Of a stretch of 64,000 bases of DNA, positions 34,262 through 42,683 are shown one piece after another. Location: assembly GCF_018130765.1 (NCBI RefSeq), contig NZ_JAFCJZ010000018.1, positions 62,001 through 126,000 on the forward strand, given 5' to 3'. The position numbers and the translations under genes were made by a program. The DNA is from Bradyrhizobium iriomotense. GTDB taxonomy: Bacteria > Pseudomonadota > Alphaproteobacteria > Rhizobiales > Xanthobacteraceae. The notes below the pieces were generated by a model. It saw nothing but the letters and a program-made list of their open reading frames with translations. It was not told where the DNA came from and did no database searches. Numbering within the stretch: position 1 is the first letter of the stretch; every line of letters starts with the position of its first letter.

Positions 34262-35059
34262 TCATCCCTCCACCCGCCACAGCCTCCACCGCTCCGGCAC
34301 GCCCTTGAGCCGGTGCACGCCGTGATCCCTCAGGCTGATCGCGGACTGCGCCTTCACCAGCTCCTTCACTGCGCTCGACACCAGGACTTCGCCGGCACGT
34401 GCCTTGGCGGCGATGCGGGTGCCGATGTGGAAGGCGAGGCCGACCATCTCGCCGCCGCTGATCGTGTACTCGCCGGCGTGCAGGCCCACCCTGATCTCGA
34501 GGCCGAGCGTACGCACCGCCTTCTGGATCGCGGTCGCGCAGGTGATACCGGCGGCGGGCGCCTTGAAGGTCGCCAGCACGCCGTCGCCGGTGGTCACGAC
34601 TTCCTTGCCGCGCGAGCTCTTCAGCTCCTTGCGCACGGCGGCGTAATAGTGGCCCATCACCTTGGTCCAGCGCGCATCACCGAGCTTGGCGGCCTTTGCG
34701 GTGGAGCCGACGATGTCGACGATCAGGATGGTCGCGAGCGCCTGCTTGAGCTCGGCGCTGCGCGCGGCCGATGGGCGCCGGTTCGCGATGGCCCCGGTCA
34801 GCGGCTCATAGCGATGGTTGCGCCGCCGCGCGATCGCGGCCTTGGCATAGTCCTGGGCGCGCTGCGCCGTGCGGCAACGGATCGTCTTCTCCTGCGGCAC
34901 GCGCGTCCAGTAGACTTTTCGCCCGCTACCTGCGCCGCTGACTTCCACTGCGCCCCACTTCAGGAAGATCGTCGAGCCGGCGCGTGTGATGCACCACGCC
35001 TTCGACGTGTAGCCGGATACGTTCGACTGATGGACTCCGATGCGAAGGAATTTTGGCAT
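34262..35059 (-). CDS. Adenylate/guanylate cyclase with N-terminal WGR-like domain
   Basis: About 265 residues. Residues 1-95 resemble a WGR domain (FLKWGAVEVSGAGSGRKVYW, TIRCRTAQRAQDYAKAAIA). Residues 100-265 form a class III nucleotide cyclase catalytic domain: LIVDIVGSTAKAAKLGDARW (first metal Asp), GKEVVTTGDGVLATFKAP (second metal Asp), IRVGLHAGEY and GLAFHIGTRIAAKARAGEVL. Soluble, makes cAMP or cGMP. The ATG at 35059 lacks a good ribosome binding site; MSDYPFWPG at 35122 is an alternative start. WGR is usually a nucleic-acid-linked domain, so the pairing with a cyclase is unusual. Confidence 0.82.
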   Translation of the reverse strand: MPKFLRIGVHQSNVSGYTSKAWCITRAGSTIFLKWGAVEVSGAGSGRKVYWTRVPQEKTIRCRTAQRAQDYAKAAIARRRNHRYEPLTGAIANRRPSAARSAELKQALATILIVDIVGSTAKAAKLGDARWTKVMGHYYAAVRKELKSSRGKEVVTTGDGVLATFKAPAAGITCATAIQKAVRTLGLEIRVGLHAGEYTISGGEMVGLAFHIGTRIAAKARAGEVLVSSAVKELVKAQSAISLRDHGVHRLKGVPERWRLWRVEG

Positions 35060-35172
35060 GTACGCGCGGCTGATCGCAGGAACGTTTGGGCGGACCCCGG
35101 GCCAAAAAGGGTAGTCGGACATTCCTGCGTTGGCAACGGTGCTTCCTGGCCCGCCACCCCGTTCTCCGAGCC

Positions 35173-35385
35173 TTAAGATCCCCTGCCGGCGCCCTGCTTG
35201 CCGATCGTGCAGCGCCATGCGGCCAGACGTTCGCCCGGATGCCGCGCCATCCATTCGGCGAGCTGCGGCGCACCCATCAGGCAGGACTGCATCGTCACAT
35301 CGGCAAAGTCCGAGGTCGTGACGATCTGTTCGTGACAGTCCGTCGGAGAGGAAAGACGACAGAGCACGGCAATGATCCGGATCAT
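35173..35385 (-). CDS. Small hypothetical protein (third of a three-gene operon)
   Basis: A 70-residue protein starting MIRIIAVLCRLSSPTDCHEQ and continuing TTSDFADVTMQSCLMGAPQL, AEWMARHPGERLAAWRC. Three regularly placed cysteines and a short hydrophobic N-terminus suggest export or a compact disulfide or metal site. I recall similar conserved hypothetical proteins in rhizobia. Its ATG follows the stop of the upstream gene after one base (TGAGATG), so translation is coupled. Function unknown. Confidence 0.7.
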   Translation of the reverse strand: MIRIIAVLCRLSSPTDCHEQIVTTSDFADVTMQSCLMGAPQLAEWMARHPGERLAAWRCTIGKQGAGRGS

Positions 35386-35386
35386 C

Positions 35387-35611
35387 TCACGCAAGCTCCT
35401 TCGACCAGTCGTACCCGGCTCTGGCGGCCGAGCGCGCCACCGGTCTGTCTGCATCGGCGCTCGAGGCCTTTTCGGCGCGCCGCTGATAGTCGTCGGCCAG
35501 AACCTTCAGCCGCGTCGCAACCGCATCGTCGGTCATGCTTCGGGCCGCACGGAGCAGGCTCTGCGCCGTTTCCATGTAGGCCTTGCCTCGTCGTGACATC
35601 TGGAGCGTCAT
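35387..35611 (-). CDS. Small helical hypothetical protein (second of a three-gene operon)
   Basis: A 74-residue, all-helical, charged protein (METAQSLLRAARSMTDDAVA, LKVLADDYQRRAEKAS). The ATG overlaps the upstream gene stop as ATGA. The pattern is that of small rhizobial hypothetical proteins which bind a partner or DNA; no assignment possible. Confidence 0.65.
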   Translation of the reverse strand: MTLQMSRRGKAYMETAQSLLRAARSMTDDAVATRLKVLADDYQRRAEKASSADADRPVARSAARAGYDWSKELA

Positions 35612-35826
35612 GGGATCCTCACGCGGTTTTCTGCAAGCGCATCGAAGGCGATCGGAAAAAGACCGACCCAGTCGCGGTCATCCTGGCGTCGCGTCGCAAA
35701 ACGTTCGACGCATTTCTTCGAGCAAAGAGGCCTGCGCCACGCGTAGTACCGAACGAGACCGAATCTGCCGTCGCAGACTGCGCACCGGCCGGTTCGACCA
35801 TGAGGATTTTCGGAGCAGGTTGGCAT
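35608..35826 (-). CDS. Small zinc-ribbon-like protein (first of a three-gene operon)
   Basis: A 72-residue basic protein with two cysteine pairs, CAVC and CSKKC (RCAVCDGRFGLVRYYAWRRP, LCSKKCVERFATRR), which fits a small zinc-binding fold. Good ribosome binding site (GAGGAG) before the ATG. It leads a tightly packed operon of three small genes sandwiched between two nucleotide cyclases. Function unknown. Confidence 0.68.
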   Translation of the reverse strand: MPTCSENPHGRTGRCAVCDGRFGLVRYYAWRRPLCSKKCVERFATRRQDDRDWVGLFPIAFDALAENRVRIP

Positions 35827-36113
35827 TGAAGTCTCCTCTTGTTGTCACGCCAGATACCGCCAATCACCTCTTCTGTTGCACCGGGCATTGTCTCGGTTCC
35901 CGATGAAGCGGGCGGCATTCGTCATCCGGCCGCCAACGAACTCAGCTTACGAGTCCCGCGCGGCGATCTCTTTCAACAAGATGTTCTCAATTGCCGGTCC
36001 GCACGACGCGCGGCCCCGCCGATGAAGGCAGGGCCGGCAAACGTGCGTTTGCGCAACCTGACCGGAACGTGACATGGAGACGAGTGACGGCGACCGCGCA
36101 GGTCTCGCGCGTG

Positions 36114-37304
36114 TCAGCCAGGATACGCAAACAGCTCGATCGGATCGCTGAAGCCGCGCACCTCGTATTTGCCGACGCACTCCAGCTCGAATTTCGGCTC
36201 GACCTGCTCCGCGAAGTCGCGCGACAGCAGCACGTTTCGCCCGAGCTGCTTGGTGAGCGCTTCAAGGCGCGAGGCCATGTTGACGGCGGGGCCGATCACG
36301 GTGAAGTCGAGCCGGCTCGATGATCCGATATTGCCGTACATGACGTCGCCGACATGGACGCCGATGCCGTAGTTCAGCGGCGCGCGGCCGCTGCTCTTGT
36401 TGCGCTCGTTCAATGCGGCCATGGCCTGACGGGCCTCGGTCACGGCATGCAGCAGGTTGGCGCAGGCATCGGGGTGGCTCAGCGGGAAGATCGCGAGCAG
36501 GCCGTCGCCGATGAATTTCAGGATCTCGCCGCCGTGCCGCGCGATCGGCTCGGACATCGCGTCGAAATAGTCGTTGAGGAGATCGATGACATCGTCGCGC
36601 GGCCAGTTGTCGGAGATCTTTGTGAAATCGCGCAAGTCGCAGATCATGATCGCGGCGCGCACCGTGGTGCCGGTGCCGCGCCTCGTGGCGCCGGCCAGGA
36701 TCAGCTCGCCGGCATGGGCGCCGACATAGGTCTCCAGCAGCGTTCGCGCCAGGCGGTTCTTGATGCGGATCTCGCTGACCAGCGCCAGCACCGGCAGTAC
36801 GTTCTTCAGGGCCGCGATATGCGCCTCATCGAAACCGCCGGGCCGGTCGGTGGCGAAGGTGACGAAGTGGCGCTTGCCGAGCGTGTGATGGAGCGGCCAG
36901 GCAACGTAGTCGGTCAGGCCTTTCGCGCGCATCTCGTCATAGAGCGCGTGCTTGCGGCCGAGCGACGGATCACCCTCGAGCTTTTCGCGGAGCTCGGTCG
37001 CGCCGTCCATCATTTCGTTGATAGGACTGCCGATGAACTCGGATCGCTCGAGCACGTCGAAGTCGACCCGCGTTATCTTCGCCTCGCGCATGCCGTCCGA
37101 CCACATGAAACCGGCGCCGAGCCATTGCGGATGCTGGATCCGGATGTGCATCGTCGACCGCTTCAGCGGAATGCCCGCCTGCTGGAGACGGATGCACATC
37201 TGCGCGAAGATATTATCGATGAAGCGCTCGTCACGCGTGCCGTTGGTGAGCCAGTGGACGACGCCGTCGGACAGCGTGGGGAGATTTTGGTGTGGCGCGC
37301 TCAT
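36114..37304 (-). CDS. Adenylate/guanylate cyclase domain protein
   Basis: About 396 residues, soluble. The N-terminal 190 residues are a helical, GAF-like or unassigned sensor region (DGVVHWLTNGTRDERFIDNI, YVAWPLHHTLGKRHFVTFAT). The class III catalytic domain (about 205-390) has MICDLRDFTKISDNWPRDD (first metal Asp), GGEILKFIGDGLLAIFPL (second metal Asp) and the later DFTVIGPAVNMASRLEALT. Start chosen at MSAPHQN, preceded by AAGGGG; a start nine codons upstream is possible. This type is common in Bradyrhizobium. Product cAMP or cGMP; trigger unknown. Confidence 0.87.
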   Translation of the reverse strand: MSAPHQNLPTLSDGVVHWLTNGTRDERFIDNIFAQMCIRLQQAGIPLKRSTMHIRIQHPQWLGAGFMWSDGMREAKITRVDFDVLERSEFIGSPINEMMDGATELREKLEGDPSLGRKHALYDEMRAKGLTDYVAWPLHHTLGKRHFVTFATDRPGGFDEAHIAALKNVLPVLALVSEIRIKNRLARTLLETYVGAHAGELILAGATRRGTGTTVRAAIMICDLRDFTKISDNWPRDDVIDLLNDYFDAMSEPIARHGGEILKFIGDGLLAIFPLSHPDACANLLHAVTEARQAMAALNERNKSSGRAPLNYGIGVHVGDVMYGNIGSSSRLDFTVIGPAVNMASRLEALTKQLGRNVLLSRDFAEQVEPKFELECVGKYEVRGFSDPIELFAYPG

Positions 37305-37331
37305 ATCCGGCCCCTTCGCGGCGGTCTGCAT

Positions 37332-37681
37332 CGGCAGGAGATATAGTGCGCCGGCCGGGCCGCGCCAACCTAGCCAGTTGCACGGATTGTGCGCATCTGG
37401 CGACCGGAGCCTACGCCGCCGGGCGGCATCCCGGCACGGCCGGCACCGCGATTGCTGAGCGTGGTTCAGTATCGCGTGCGCGGCTGAACGTCTTATCGGA
37501 TCGCACGATCACGTTCAGATAGACCGCATTCCGCGCTCTGGTGCCTCACCGGAACGTCACCAATTTGCAGGTCGCAGCACCTTCATCTCGCGGCTGAAGT
37601 CATCTCACTTCACCCGGCGCAGGAAAGCCGTGCGTGATCGACGAACCGGGCGGGGGCCATGACGAAGAAGGACACCAACCG
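37332..37681. other. Intergenic stretch with no supported gene
   Basis: About 350 bases between the cyclase (minus) and the carboxymuconolactone-decarboxylase-like gene (plus). It should hold both promoters. I see no credible coding frame, repeat or operator. Confidence 0.45.
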
Positions 37682-38245
37682 ATGCGTTTACCGATCATCT
37701 CACCCAGCAAGCTGACCTCGGAGCAGAGGGCTCTGGCCGCCGACATGAAAGAAGAGATCGCCCAGAAGTACCAGGGCTTCGTCAACATCCGCGAGGACGG
37801 TGCCCTGATGGGTCCCTGGAATCCGTGGCTGCACGAGCCGAAATTCGGCAAGCCGATCTGGGATCTCGCCAAGGCGATGGCCGTCAATCCGTCCGTGCCG
37901 GCCGCAGTCCGGGAGATCGCGATCCTGGTGACCGGCACGCATTTCAAGGCGCCCTACGAGCTCTACGCGCATGTGCGCATGGCGGAACGACGCGGACTGT
38001 CGGACGAAAAGCTCGCGACCATCGTGTCGGGCCAGCGTCCCGTGGATCTGACGCGGCAGGAGGCGGTCGCCTACGACTTCGCATCGGCGCTCATCTCCGG
38101 CGGCATCCTGCCGGAGCTGACCTACAAGGCGGCCGTGGAGCAGTTCGGCAAGCAAGGCGCCGCCGAGCTATCCTACTTCATCGGCTTCTACTGCATGGTG
38201 TCGGTGACGCTGAACACGTTCGACGTGCCGGTTCCGGAGAGTTGA
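37682..38245 (+). CDS. Carboxymuconolactone decarboxylase-like protein
   Basis: A 187-residue AhpD/CMD-fold protein. REIAILVTGTHFKAPYELYA, HVRMAERRGLSDEKLATIVS is the core helix pair, and FASALISGGILPELTYKAAV follows. The catalytic cysteine pair of AhpD-type thioreductases is absent in the usual position (APYELYAH), as in the decarboxylase-like subgroup, so a disulfide reductase role is unlikely. Start chosen at MRLPIIS with AAGGA upstream. A terminator-like hairpin follows 25 bases after the stop. Confidence 0.85.
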   Translation: MRLPIISPSKLTSEQRALAADMKEEIAQKYQGFVNIREDGALMGPWNPWLHEPKFGKPIWDLAKAMAVNPSVPAAVREIAILVTGTHFKAPYELYAHVRMAERRGLSDEKLATIVSGQRPVDLTRQEAVAYDFASALISGGILPELTYKAAVEQFGKQGAAELSYFIGFYCMVSVTLNTFDVPVPES

Positions 38246-38270
38246 GCACGCGTCCTCGCAGGGAGACAAA

Positions 38271-38298
38271 GATCCGGCCGGCGTTCGCCGGCCGGATC
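38271..38298. terminator. Strong hairpin between convergent genes, probable bidirectional terminator
   Basis: A perfect 12-bp inverted repeat (GATCCGGCCGGC, loop GTTC, then its complement) between the stop of the CMD-like gene (38245) and the stop of the RidA gene (38308). Position between convergent genes and the stable stem suggest termination from both sides; there is no long T run. Confidence 0.75.
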
Positions 38299-38307
38299 AG
38301 CGATGCC

Positions 38308-38715
38308 TCAATCGACGATCGCAGCCGCGATCTCGAGTTCGACCAGGAAGGCCGGATTCGCAAGTGCGGTGACGCCGATCAGCGTACTTGGCGAGGGCCG
38401 CTCGCGGCTCCAGGGAAACGGAAACAGCTCGTCCTGGATGCAGTGCTGCACGAACGCCGGCACGTCCACCGTGTAGGTGCGACGGAACACGACGTCGTCC
38501 CATGCCGCGCCGGCGGCCTTCAACTGGATCGTCAGCGCATCGAGGATCGCGATGTACTGGGCCCTGATGTCGCCGACATGGAGGGGCCTCGACTCCCTGT
38601 CGGTCGGCACCTGGCCCGCGATGTAGATCAGCTTCGCGGGCGCGGTGACGCTGAGGATCCGGGTGAAGGCCGTGCTTGTGGAGAGACCCGGAGGGTTGAT
38701 GTATTGCTTCGGCAT
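38308..38715 (-). CDS. RidA-family protein (enamine/imine deaminase type)
   Basis: A 135-residue member of the RidA/YjgF/YER057c family. These trimeric proteins hydrolyse reactive enamine/imine intermediates, or act in degradation pathways. Visible: KLIYIAGQVPTDRESRPLHV, DIRAQYIAILDALTIQLKAA and the late IGVTALANPAFLVELEIAAA. The arginine of classical RidA (in the Rxx..VEI end) is not obvious, so it may be one of the divergent Rid subfamilies. Lies 18 bases downstream of the MDR oxidoreductase gene on the same strand. Confidence 0.85.
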   Translation of the reverse strand: MPKQYINPPGLSTSTAFTRILSVTAPAKLIYIAGQVPTDRESRPLHVGDIRAQYIAILDALTIQLKAAGAAWDDVVFRRTYTVDVPAFVQHCIQDELFPFPWSRERPSPSTLIGVTALANPAFLVELEIAAAIVD

Positions 38716-38733
38716 TGGAATCTTGTTCCCTGC

Positions 38734-39723
38734 CTACGTATTGGTCGCGACGTCGATGACGATTTTCACGTTCGCGCCGCTCCTGACGGCGTCGTGCGCC
38801 GCCATCGCCGTGTCGAAGGTGAACCGGCGGGGATCGATGATCGGGCGTATCTTGCCGGCATCGGCCAGCTTGGCGATCTCGCGCAGGATCGCGCCGTGAT
38901 GGGCACGGCGTTCGCCGCTCAGCATCGGATAAAGCACATAGACCGCGCTGATGACCGCGCAACGCAACGACGACGTCAAGAGGTTATGCGATTCAAACGC
39001 CGCGCAGCTCGTGATGTGACCATAGTGGCGTACGGCGCCGAGCGAGGCTTCGAGCGTGCTGCCGCCGACGGTGTCATAGATGACGTCAAAGCCCTTCCCG
39101 CCGGTGTATTTCTCGACATACTCCTCGGCGCTCATGCGCGTGTAATCGATCGGCGTTGCGCCGAGCCCGCGGACGAGATCCTGCTTCTGGGCCTGGGTCG
39201 TCGCGTAGACGTTGGCGCCGAACGCCCTGGCGAGCTGGACAGCGACATGACCGACGCCTCCGGAACCGCCTTGAACCAGAACCTTGTGGCCCGGCTGCAC
39301 GTGCGCGCGGTCGACCAGGCCTTCCCATGCCGTGAGCGCGACCAGCGGCAGTGCCGCCGCCTCGCGCATGGTGAGATTGACGGGTTTCTTCGCCATCAGA
39401 GCGGCGTCGACCGTCATGAACTCCGCGAGCGAGCCCGGCAATCCGCGCACGCCGCCGGCAAGACCGTAGACCTCGTCGCCGACCGCAAATCCTTCCACGC
39501 CCGGCCCGACATCGGTGACGACGCCGGCTGCATCGGTGCCGAGCACGGCCGGCAGCTTCGGCATCGCGTACGGCGCCTGGCCCGTGCGGATCAGACCATC
39601 GACCGGATTGACCCCACTGGCGTGAACGCGGACGCGCAATTCGCCGTTCCCGGGAGATCGCGATTCGATATCCGCTTCGCGAAAGCGGCCGTTTTGATAG
39701 GTGTCGAGGATGAGTGCACGCAT
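38734..39723 (-). CDS. MDR-family NADPH quinone oxidoreductase / alcohol dehydrogenase-like
   Basis: A 329-residue medium-chain dehydrogenase/reductase. Substrate domain opening MRALILDTYQNGRFREADIE and GVNPVDGLIRTGQAPYAMPK; nucleotide-binding motif VLVQGGSGGVGHVAVQLARA; late LREIAKLADAGKIRPIIDPR. It lacks the structural and catalytic zinc-ligand cysteines of alcohol dehydrogenases, so a zinc-free quinone or enone reductase using NADPH is likely. GGGAG precedes the ATG. Operon with RidA; divergent from a LysR regulator, its likely controller. Confidence 0.9.
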   Translation of the reverse strand: MRALILDTYQNGRFREADIESRSPGNGELRVRVHASGVNPVDGLIRTGQAPYAMPKLPAVLGTDAAGVVTDVGPGVEGFAVGDEVYGLAGGVRGLPGSLAEFMTVDAALMAKKPVNLTMREAAALPLVALTAWEGLVDRAHVQPGHKVLVQGGSGGVGHVAVQLARAFGANVYATTQAQKQDLVRGLGATPIDYTRMSAEEYVEKYTGGKGFDVIYDTVGGSTLEASLGAVRHYGHITSCAAFESHNLLTSSLRCAVISAVYVLYPMLSGERRAHHGAILREIAKLADAGKIRPIIDPRRFTFDTAMAAHDAVRSGANVKIVIDVATNT

Positions 39724-39835
39724 GTTGGCGTCTCCCGCATGAGATCGTCGGCAAGTGATCGCCGCCTATCTGGACGCAGTCGCGCCGTCCGATAAGATCA
39801 TCCAACCTGCACTCGATACTGAAGAAGATTCACCA

Positions 39836-40723
39836 ATGATCGAGAACAGCGAACTATCGGAGCTGGCCGCCTTCGCCGCGGTCGCGACCCATCGCAGCTT
39901 CCGCAAGGCCGCGCTCGAGCGGGGCACGTCGGCCTCCGCGATGAGCCACGCCGTGCGCAGCCTGGAGGATCGCGTTGGCGTGCGGCTGATCCACCGCACC
40001 ACGCGTAACGTGTCCCTGACCGATGCGGGCCAGACGCTTTTCGCGCGATTGGGACCGGCCCTGACGGACATCGGCGTCGCCGTCGACGAGCTGAATTCAT
40101 GGCGCAACACGCCGTTCGGCACGGTCCGCCTCAACGTGCCCAACACGATTGCGCCGTTCGTGCTCGGAGACGCGATCGAGACGCTGCTGAAGGCCAATCC
40201 CGGCCTCCGGCTGGAGATCGCGGCGACGGACCGGCGCGTCGACATCGTCGAAGAGGGCTTCGATGCGGGCATCCGCCTCGGCGAGCGGCTCGCGCAGGAC
40301 ATGATCGCGGTGCGCATCCGCTCCAACTTGCGTTTCGCCGTGGTCGGCGCGCCTGCCTATTTCGAAAAGCGGGCGGCGCCGGCGACGCCTCACGAACTGC
40401 AAGATCATGTCTGCATCCGCTACGCATTTCCAAGCGGAACGGTGCTGCACTGGGTGTTCGAGCAGAACGGCGAGACCATCGAGATGCCGGTGGACGGCCC
40501 GCTCACCGTCGACAGCCAGGAGCTGATGGTGGATGCCGCGGCACGCGGCCTTGGCCTCGCCTATGTCTGGGAGCACCGCGCCGCATCCGCTCTTCGCGAG
40601 GGAAAGCTGGTGAAGTGCCTGCAGGGCTGGTGCCCGGTCGACGAGGATCTGTTCCTGTACTTCCCCAGCCGGGCACACCAGACCGCAGGCCTGCGCGCCG
40701 TGATCGACGCGCTGAAAGCATGA
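39836..40723 (+). CDS. LysR-family transcriptional regulator
   Basis: A 295-residue regulator. The N-terminal winged helix shows SELAAFAAVATHRSFRKAAL, ERGTSASAMSHAVRSLEDRV and GVRLIHRTTRNVSLTDAGQ. The C-terminal ligand-binding domain (about 90-290) follows the CrgA/AphB-like subgroup (TVRLNVPNTIAPFVLGDAIE, GFDAGIRLGERLAQDMIAV). Start chosen at MIENSEL; the frame opens earlier without similarity. Divergent from the MDR/RidA operon with a 112-base gap, the classic LysR arrangement. Confidence 0.93.
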   Translation: MIENSELSELAAFAAVATHRSFRKAALERGTSASAMSHAVRSLEDRVGVRLIHRTTRNVSLTDAGQTLFARLGPALTDIGVAVDELNSWRNTPFGTVRLNVPNTIAPFVLGDAIETLLKANPGLRLEIAATDRRVDIVEEGFDAGIRLGERLAQDMIAVRIRSNLRFAVVGAPAYFEKRAAPATPHELQDHVCIRYAFPSGTVLHWVFEQNGETIEMPVDGPLTVDSQELMVDAAARGLGLAYVWEHRAASALREGKLVKCLQGWCPVDEDLFLYFPSRAHQTAGLRAVIDALKA

Positions 40724-40763
40724 GGCCGACAGACACGATGCTGGCGGAGCGCGGGAGGGCCGC

Positions 40764-41348
40764 CTAGCCGACGAGCCGGATCGATGCGAGCACGGCCAAG
40801 CCCGAAACGAGCTTCAGTGTGGATGGGCCGGCCAGCTCGACCTTCAGCGTGCTACCGTCGGGAATGACGATATCCTCGCTATTGAGACGAATGCTGCAAT
40901 CGCCGGAAACCGCGTAGACGAGGTGCGTGCCCGCGGACAACGGCCGCTCGCCCGGTTCCCTCAGCGCCGCAAGCTCGATTTCCGCAGCTCCGCGCCGCGC
41001 CATCAGGTTCACGACCTCGACGGGGCCTTCCTCGAGCGCAGTGACGATCTCGAGTTCGCCGGTGAAGCGCACCGTCGTGAAAGGTTCACGCTCGTCGAAT
41101 TCCTGCGTCGGCGATTTCAGCACCAACCCACGTCCCTTGACGACCATCTGCAGGCGGTCGATGCCGGGCATGTGGGAGAACGGACCGGGCGCCACGACCG
41201 GCGTGGAGGCGAAGCGCCAGAGCAGGCAGTTCCAGTCCTTCACCGGGCTGTCTGCGCGATAGGCGCCCGCAATATCGGTGAAGATGCCGCCGCCGTTCTT
41301 CCAGGGCGAGCGGGTGTAGTCTTCGGGTCTCAGCAGCGTGGTTTTCAT
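40764..41348 (-). CDS. HutD/Ves-family protein
   Basis: A 194-residue cupin-like protein. The opening YTRSPWKNGGGIFTDIAGAY is the HutD/Ves signature, followed by WRFASTPVVAPGPFSHMPGI and later GTHLVYAVSGDCSIRL. HutD proteins are linked to histidine use in pseudomonads, Ves is a cold-response protein in E. coli; biochemical function is unknown. Start chosen at MKTTLLRPEDY. Third gene of a unit with a hydrolase and a solute-binding protein (90 bases after the latter), convergent with LysR. Confidence 0.85.
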   Translation of the reverse strand: MKTTLLRPEDYTRSPWKNGGGIFTDIAGAYRADSPVKDWNCLLWRFASTPVVAPGPFSHMPGIDRLQMVVKGRGLVLKSPTQEFDEREPFTTVRFTGELEIVTALEEGPVEVVNLMARRGAAEIELAALREPGERPLSAGTHLVYAVSGDCSIRLNSEDIVIPDGSTLKVELAGPSTLKLVSGLAVLASIRLVG

Positions 41349-41437
41349 GTGTTGGGGTCGTCCGGGATCGCAAGCGAGCGAGATATCATGCCCGTGGCGA
41401 GCCCGCTTTGCCACCCCGTTCGACGGCCGCCCTGGAC

Positions 41438-42646
41438 TCAGCGGCTGGAGGCCTTGACCAGCGGACATTTGCTCTCCGCGAGCGGCCAGACCGTCTCTTC
41501 AGCCGGAATCTTGCGCACGATCTCGAAATAGTCCCAGGGGTATTTCGAGTCCGACGGCTTTTTGACGCGGACCAGATACATGGTGCGCGTCACCCGGCCA
41601 TCCGCGCGAATGTGCGCATCCTCCGAGAAGACGTCCTCGACGGGAAGCGCCTTCATTGTGGCGGCAACCTTGTCGGCGTCGTCCGTGCCGGCGCTGGCAA
41701 CGGCCTTGAGATAGTGGCGCACAGCGCCATAGACGCCGGCATGCAGCATCGACGGCATCATCCCGGTTTTCGCAAAGAACGTCTTCGACCAGGCGCGCGT
41801 GGCCTCGTTCATGTCCCAGTAGGACGCCGTGGTCAGGTAAGTGCCCTGCGCGTCCTTGAGACCGAGGGCGTGCACGTCCTGAAGGAACAGGATCAGCGCG
41901 GCGAGACTCTGGCCACCTTGTGTCAGGCCGAATTCGCCCGCCTGGCGCATCGCGTTGACAGTATCGTTGCCTGCATTGGCGAGGCCGATGACCTTGGCGC
42001 CGGAGGATTGCGCGCTCAGCAGGAATGAAGAGAAGTCCGGCGTGTTGAGCGGATGGCGGGCCGCACCCAGCACCTTGCCGCCCGAGGCGGTGATCACACT
42101 GGTCGCGTCCTGCTGGAGCTGATGGCCGAAAGCATAGTCCGAGGCCAGAATGAACCAGCTGCTGCCGCCGGCCTTGACCACAGCGGACGCAGTGCCGTGG
42201 GAGACGGCGTAGGTGTCGTAGGTCCAGTGGAAGCCATAGGGCGAGCATTGCTCATTGGTGAGCGCGGTCGTGCCGGGTCCCGAATAGAGGACGACCCGCT
42301 TCTTTTCCCGGGCCAGGCCCTGGACCGCGAGGGCAACGCCCGAATTCGGCACATCGACGATCGCATCGACGTCCTCGACGTCGAACCAGCGGCGGGCGAT
42401 CGCGGAGCCAACATCGGCCTTGTGCTGGTGATCGGCGGAAATGATCTGGATCGGCTTGCCCAGCACCTTGCCGCCGACTTCATCGGCCGCCATTTCTGCG
42501 GCGACCAGCGAGCCCTTGCCGGTGATGTCGGCGGTCACGCCGGCCATGTCGGTGAGCACACCGAGCTTGACGACGTCGCCACTGACTTGCGCCTGTGCGG
42601 CAACGGGAAGCGCAAACAGCAGCAGAGCGCGCGCAATCCATTTCAT
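41438..42646 (-). CDS. ABC transporter solute-binding protein, branched-chain amino acid (LivK) type
   Basis: A 402-residue periplasmic protein with a signal peptide (MKWIARALLLFALPVAAQAQ). It belongs to the Leu/Ile/Val-binding family (VVKLGVLTDMAGVTADITGK, AAEMAADEVGGKVLGKPIQI, SDYAFGHQLQQDATSV). In Bradyrhizobium such proteins serve many small acids, including aromatics. No permease or ATPase genes are nearby. AAGGAACGG precedes the ATG. It lies 37 bases downstream of the alpha/beta hydrolase gene. Substrate unknown. Confidence 0.92.
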   Translation of the reverse strand: MKWIARALLLFALPVAAQAQVSGDVVKLGVLTDMAGVTADITGKGSLVAAEMAADEVGGKVLGKPIQIISADHQHKADVGSAIARRWFDVEDVDAIVDVPNSGVALAVQGLAREKKRVVLYSGPGTTALTNEQCSPYGFHWTYDTYAVSHGTASAVVKAGGSSWFILASDYAFGHQLQQDATSVITASGGKVLGAARHPLNTPDFSSFLLSAQSSGAKVIGLANAGNDTVNAMRQAGEFGLTQGGQSLAALILFLQDVHALGLKDAQGTYLTTASYWDMNEATRAWSKTFFAKTGMMPSMLHAGVYGAVRHYLKAVASAGTDDADKVAATMKALPVEDVFSEDAHIRADGRVTRTMYLVRVKKPSDSKYPWDYFEIVRKIPAEETVWPLAESKCPLVKASSR

Positions 42647-42683
42647 CTGCCGTTCCTTTCGATGCGCTGGCATGACCGATATC

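Noticed and set aside
39743..39760. GATC-N10-GATC as a LysR box between the MDR gene and lysR
   Set aside because: The arm spacing does not give the T-N11-A form, and GATC words are frequent in this genome.
37825..39795. Plus-strand open frame of about 650 codons across the CMD-like, RidA and MDR genes
   Set aside because: It runs opposite to the well-supported RidA and MDR genes and in another frame of the CMD-like gene; its translation has no domain and odd composition.
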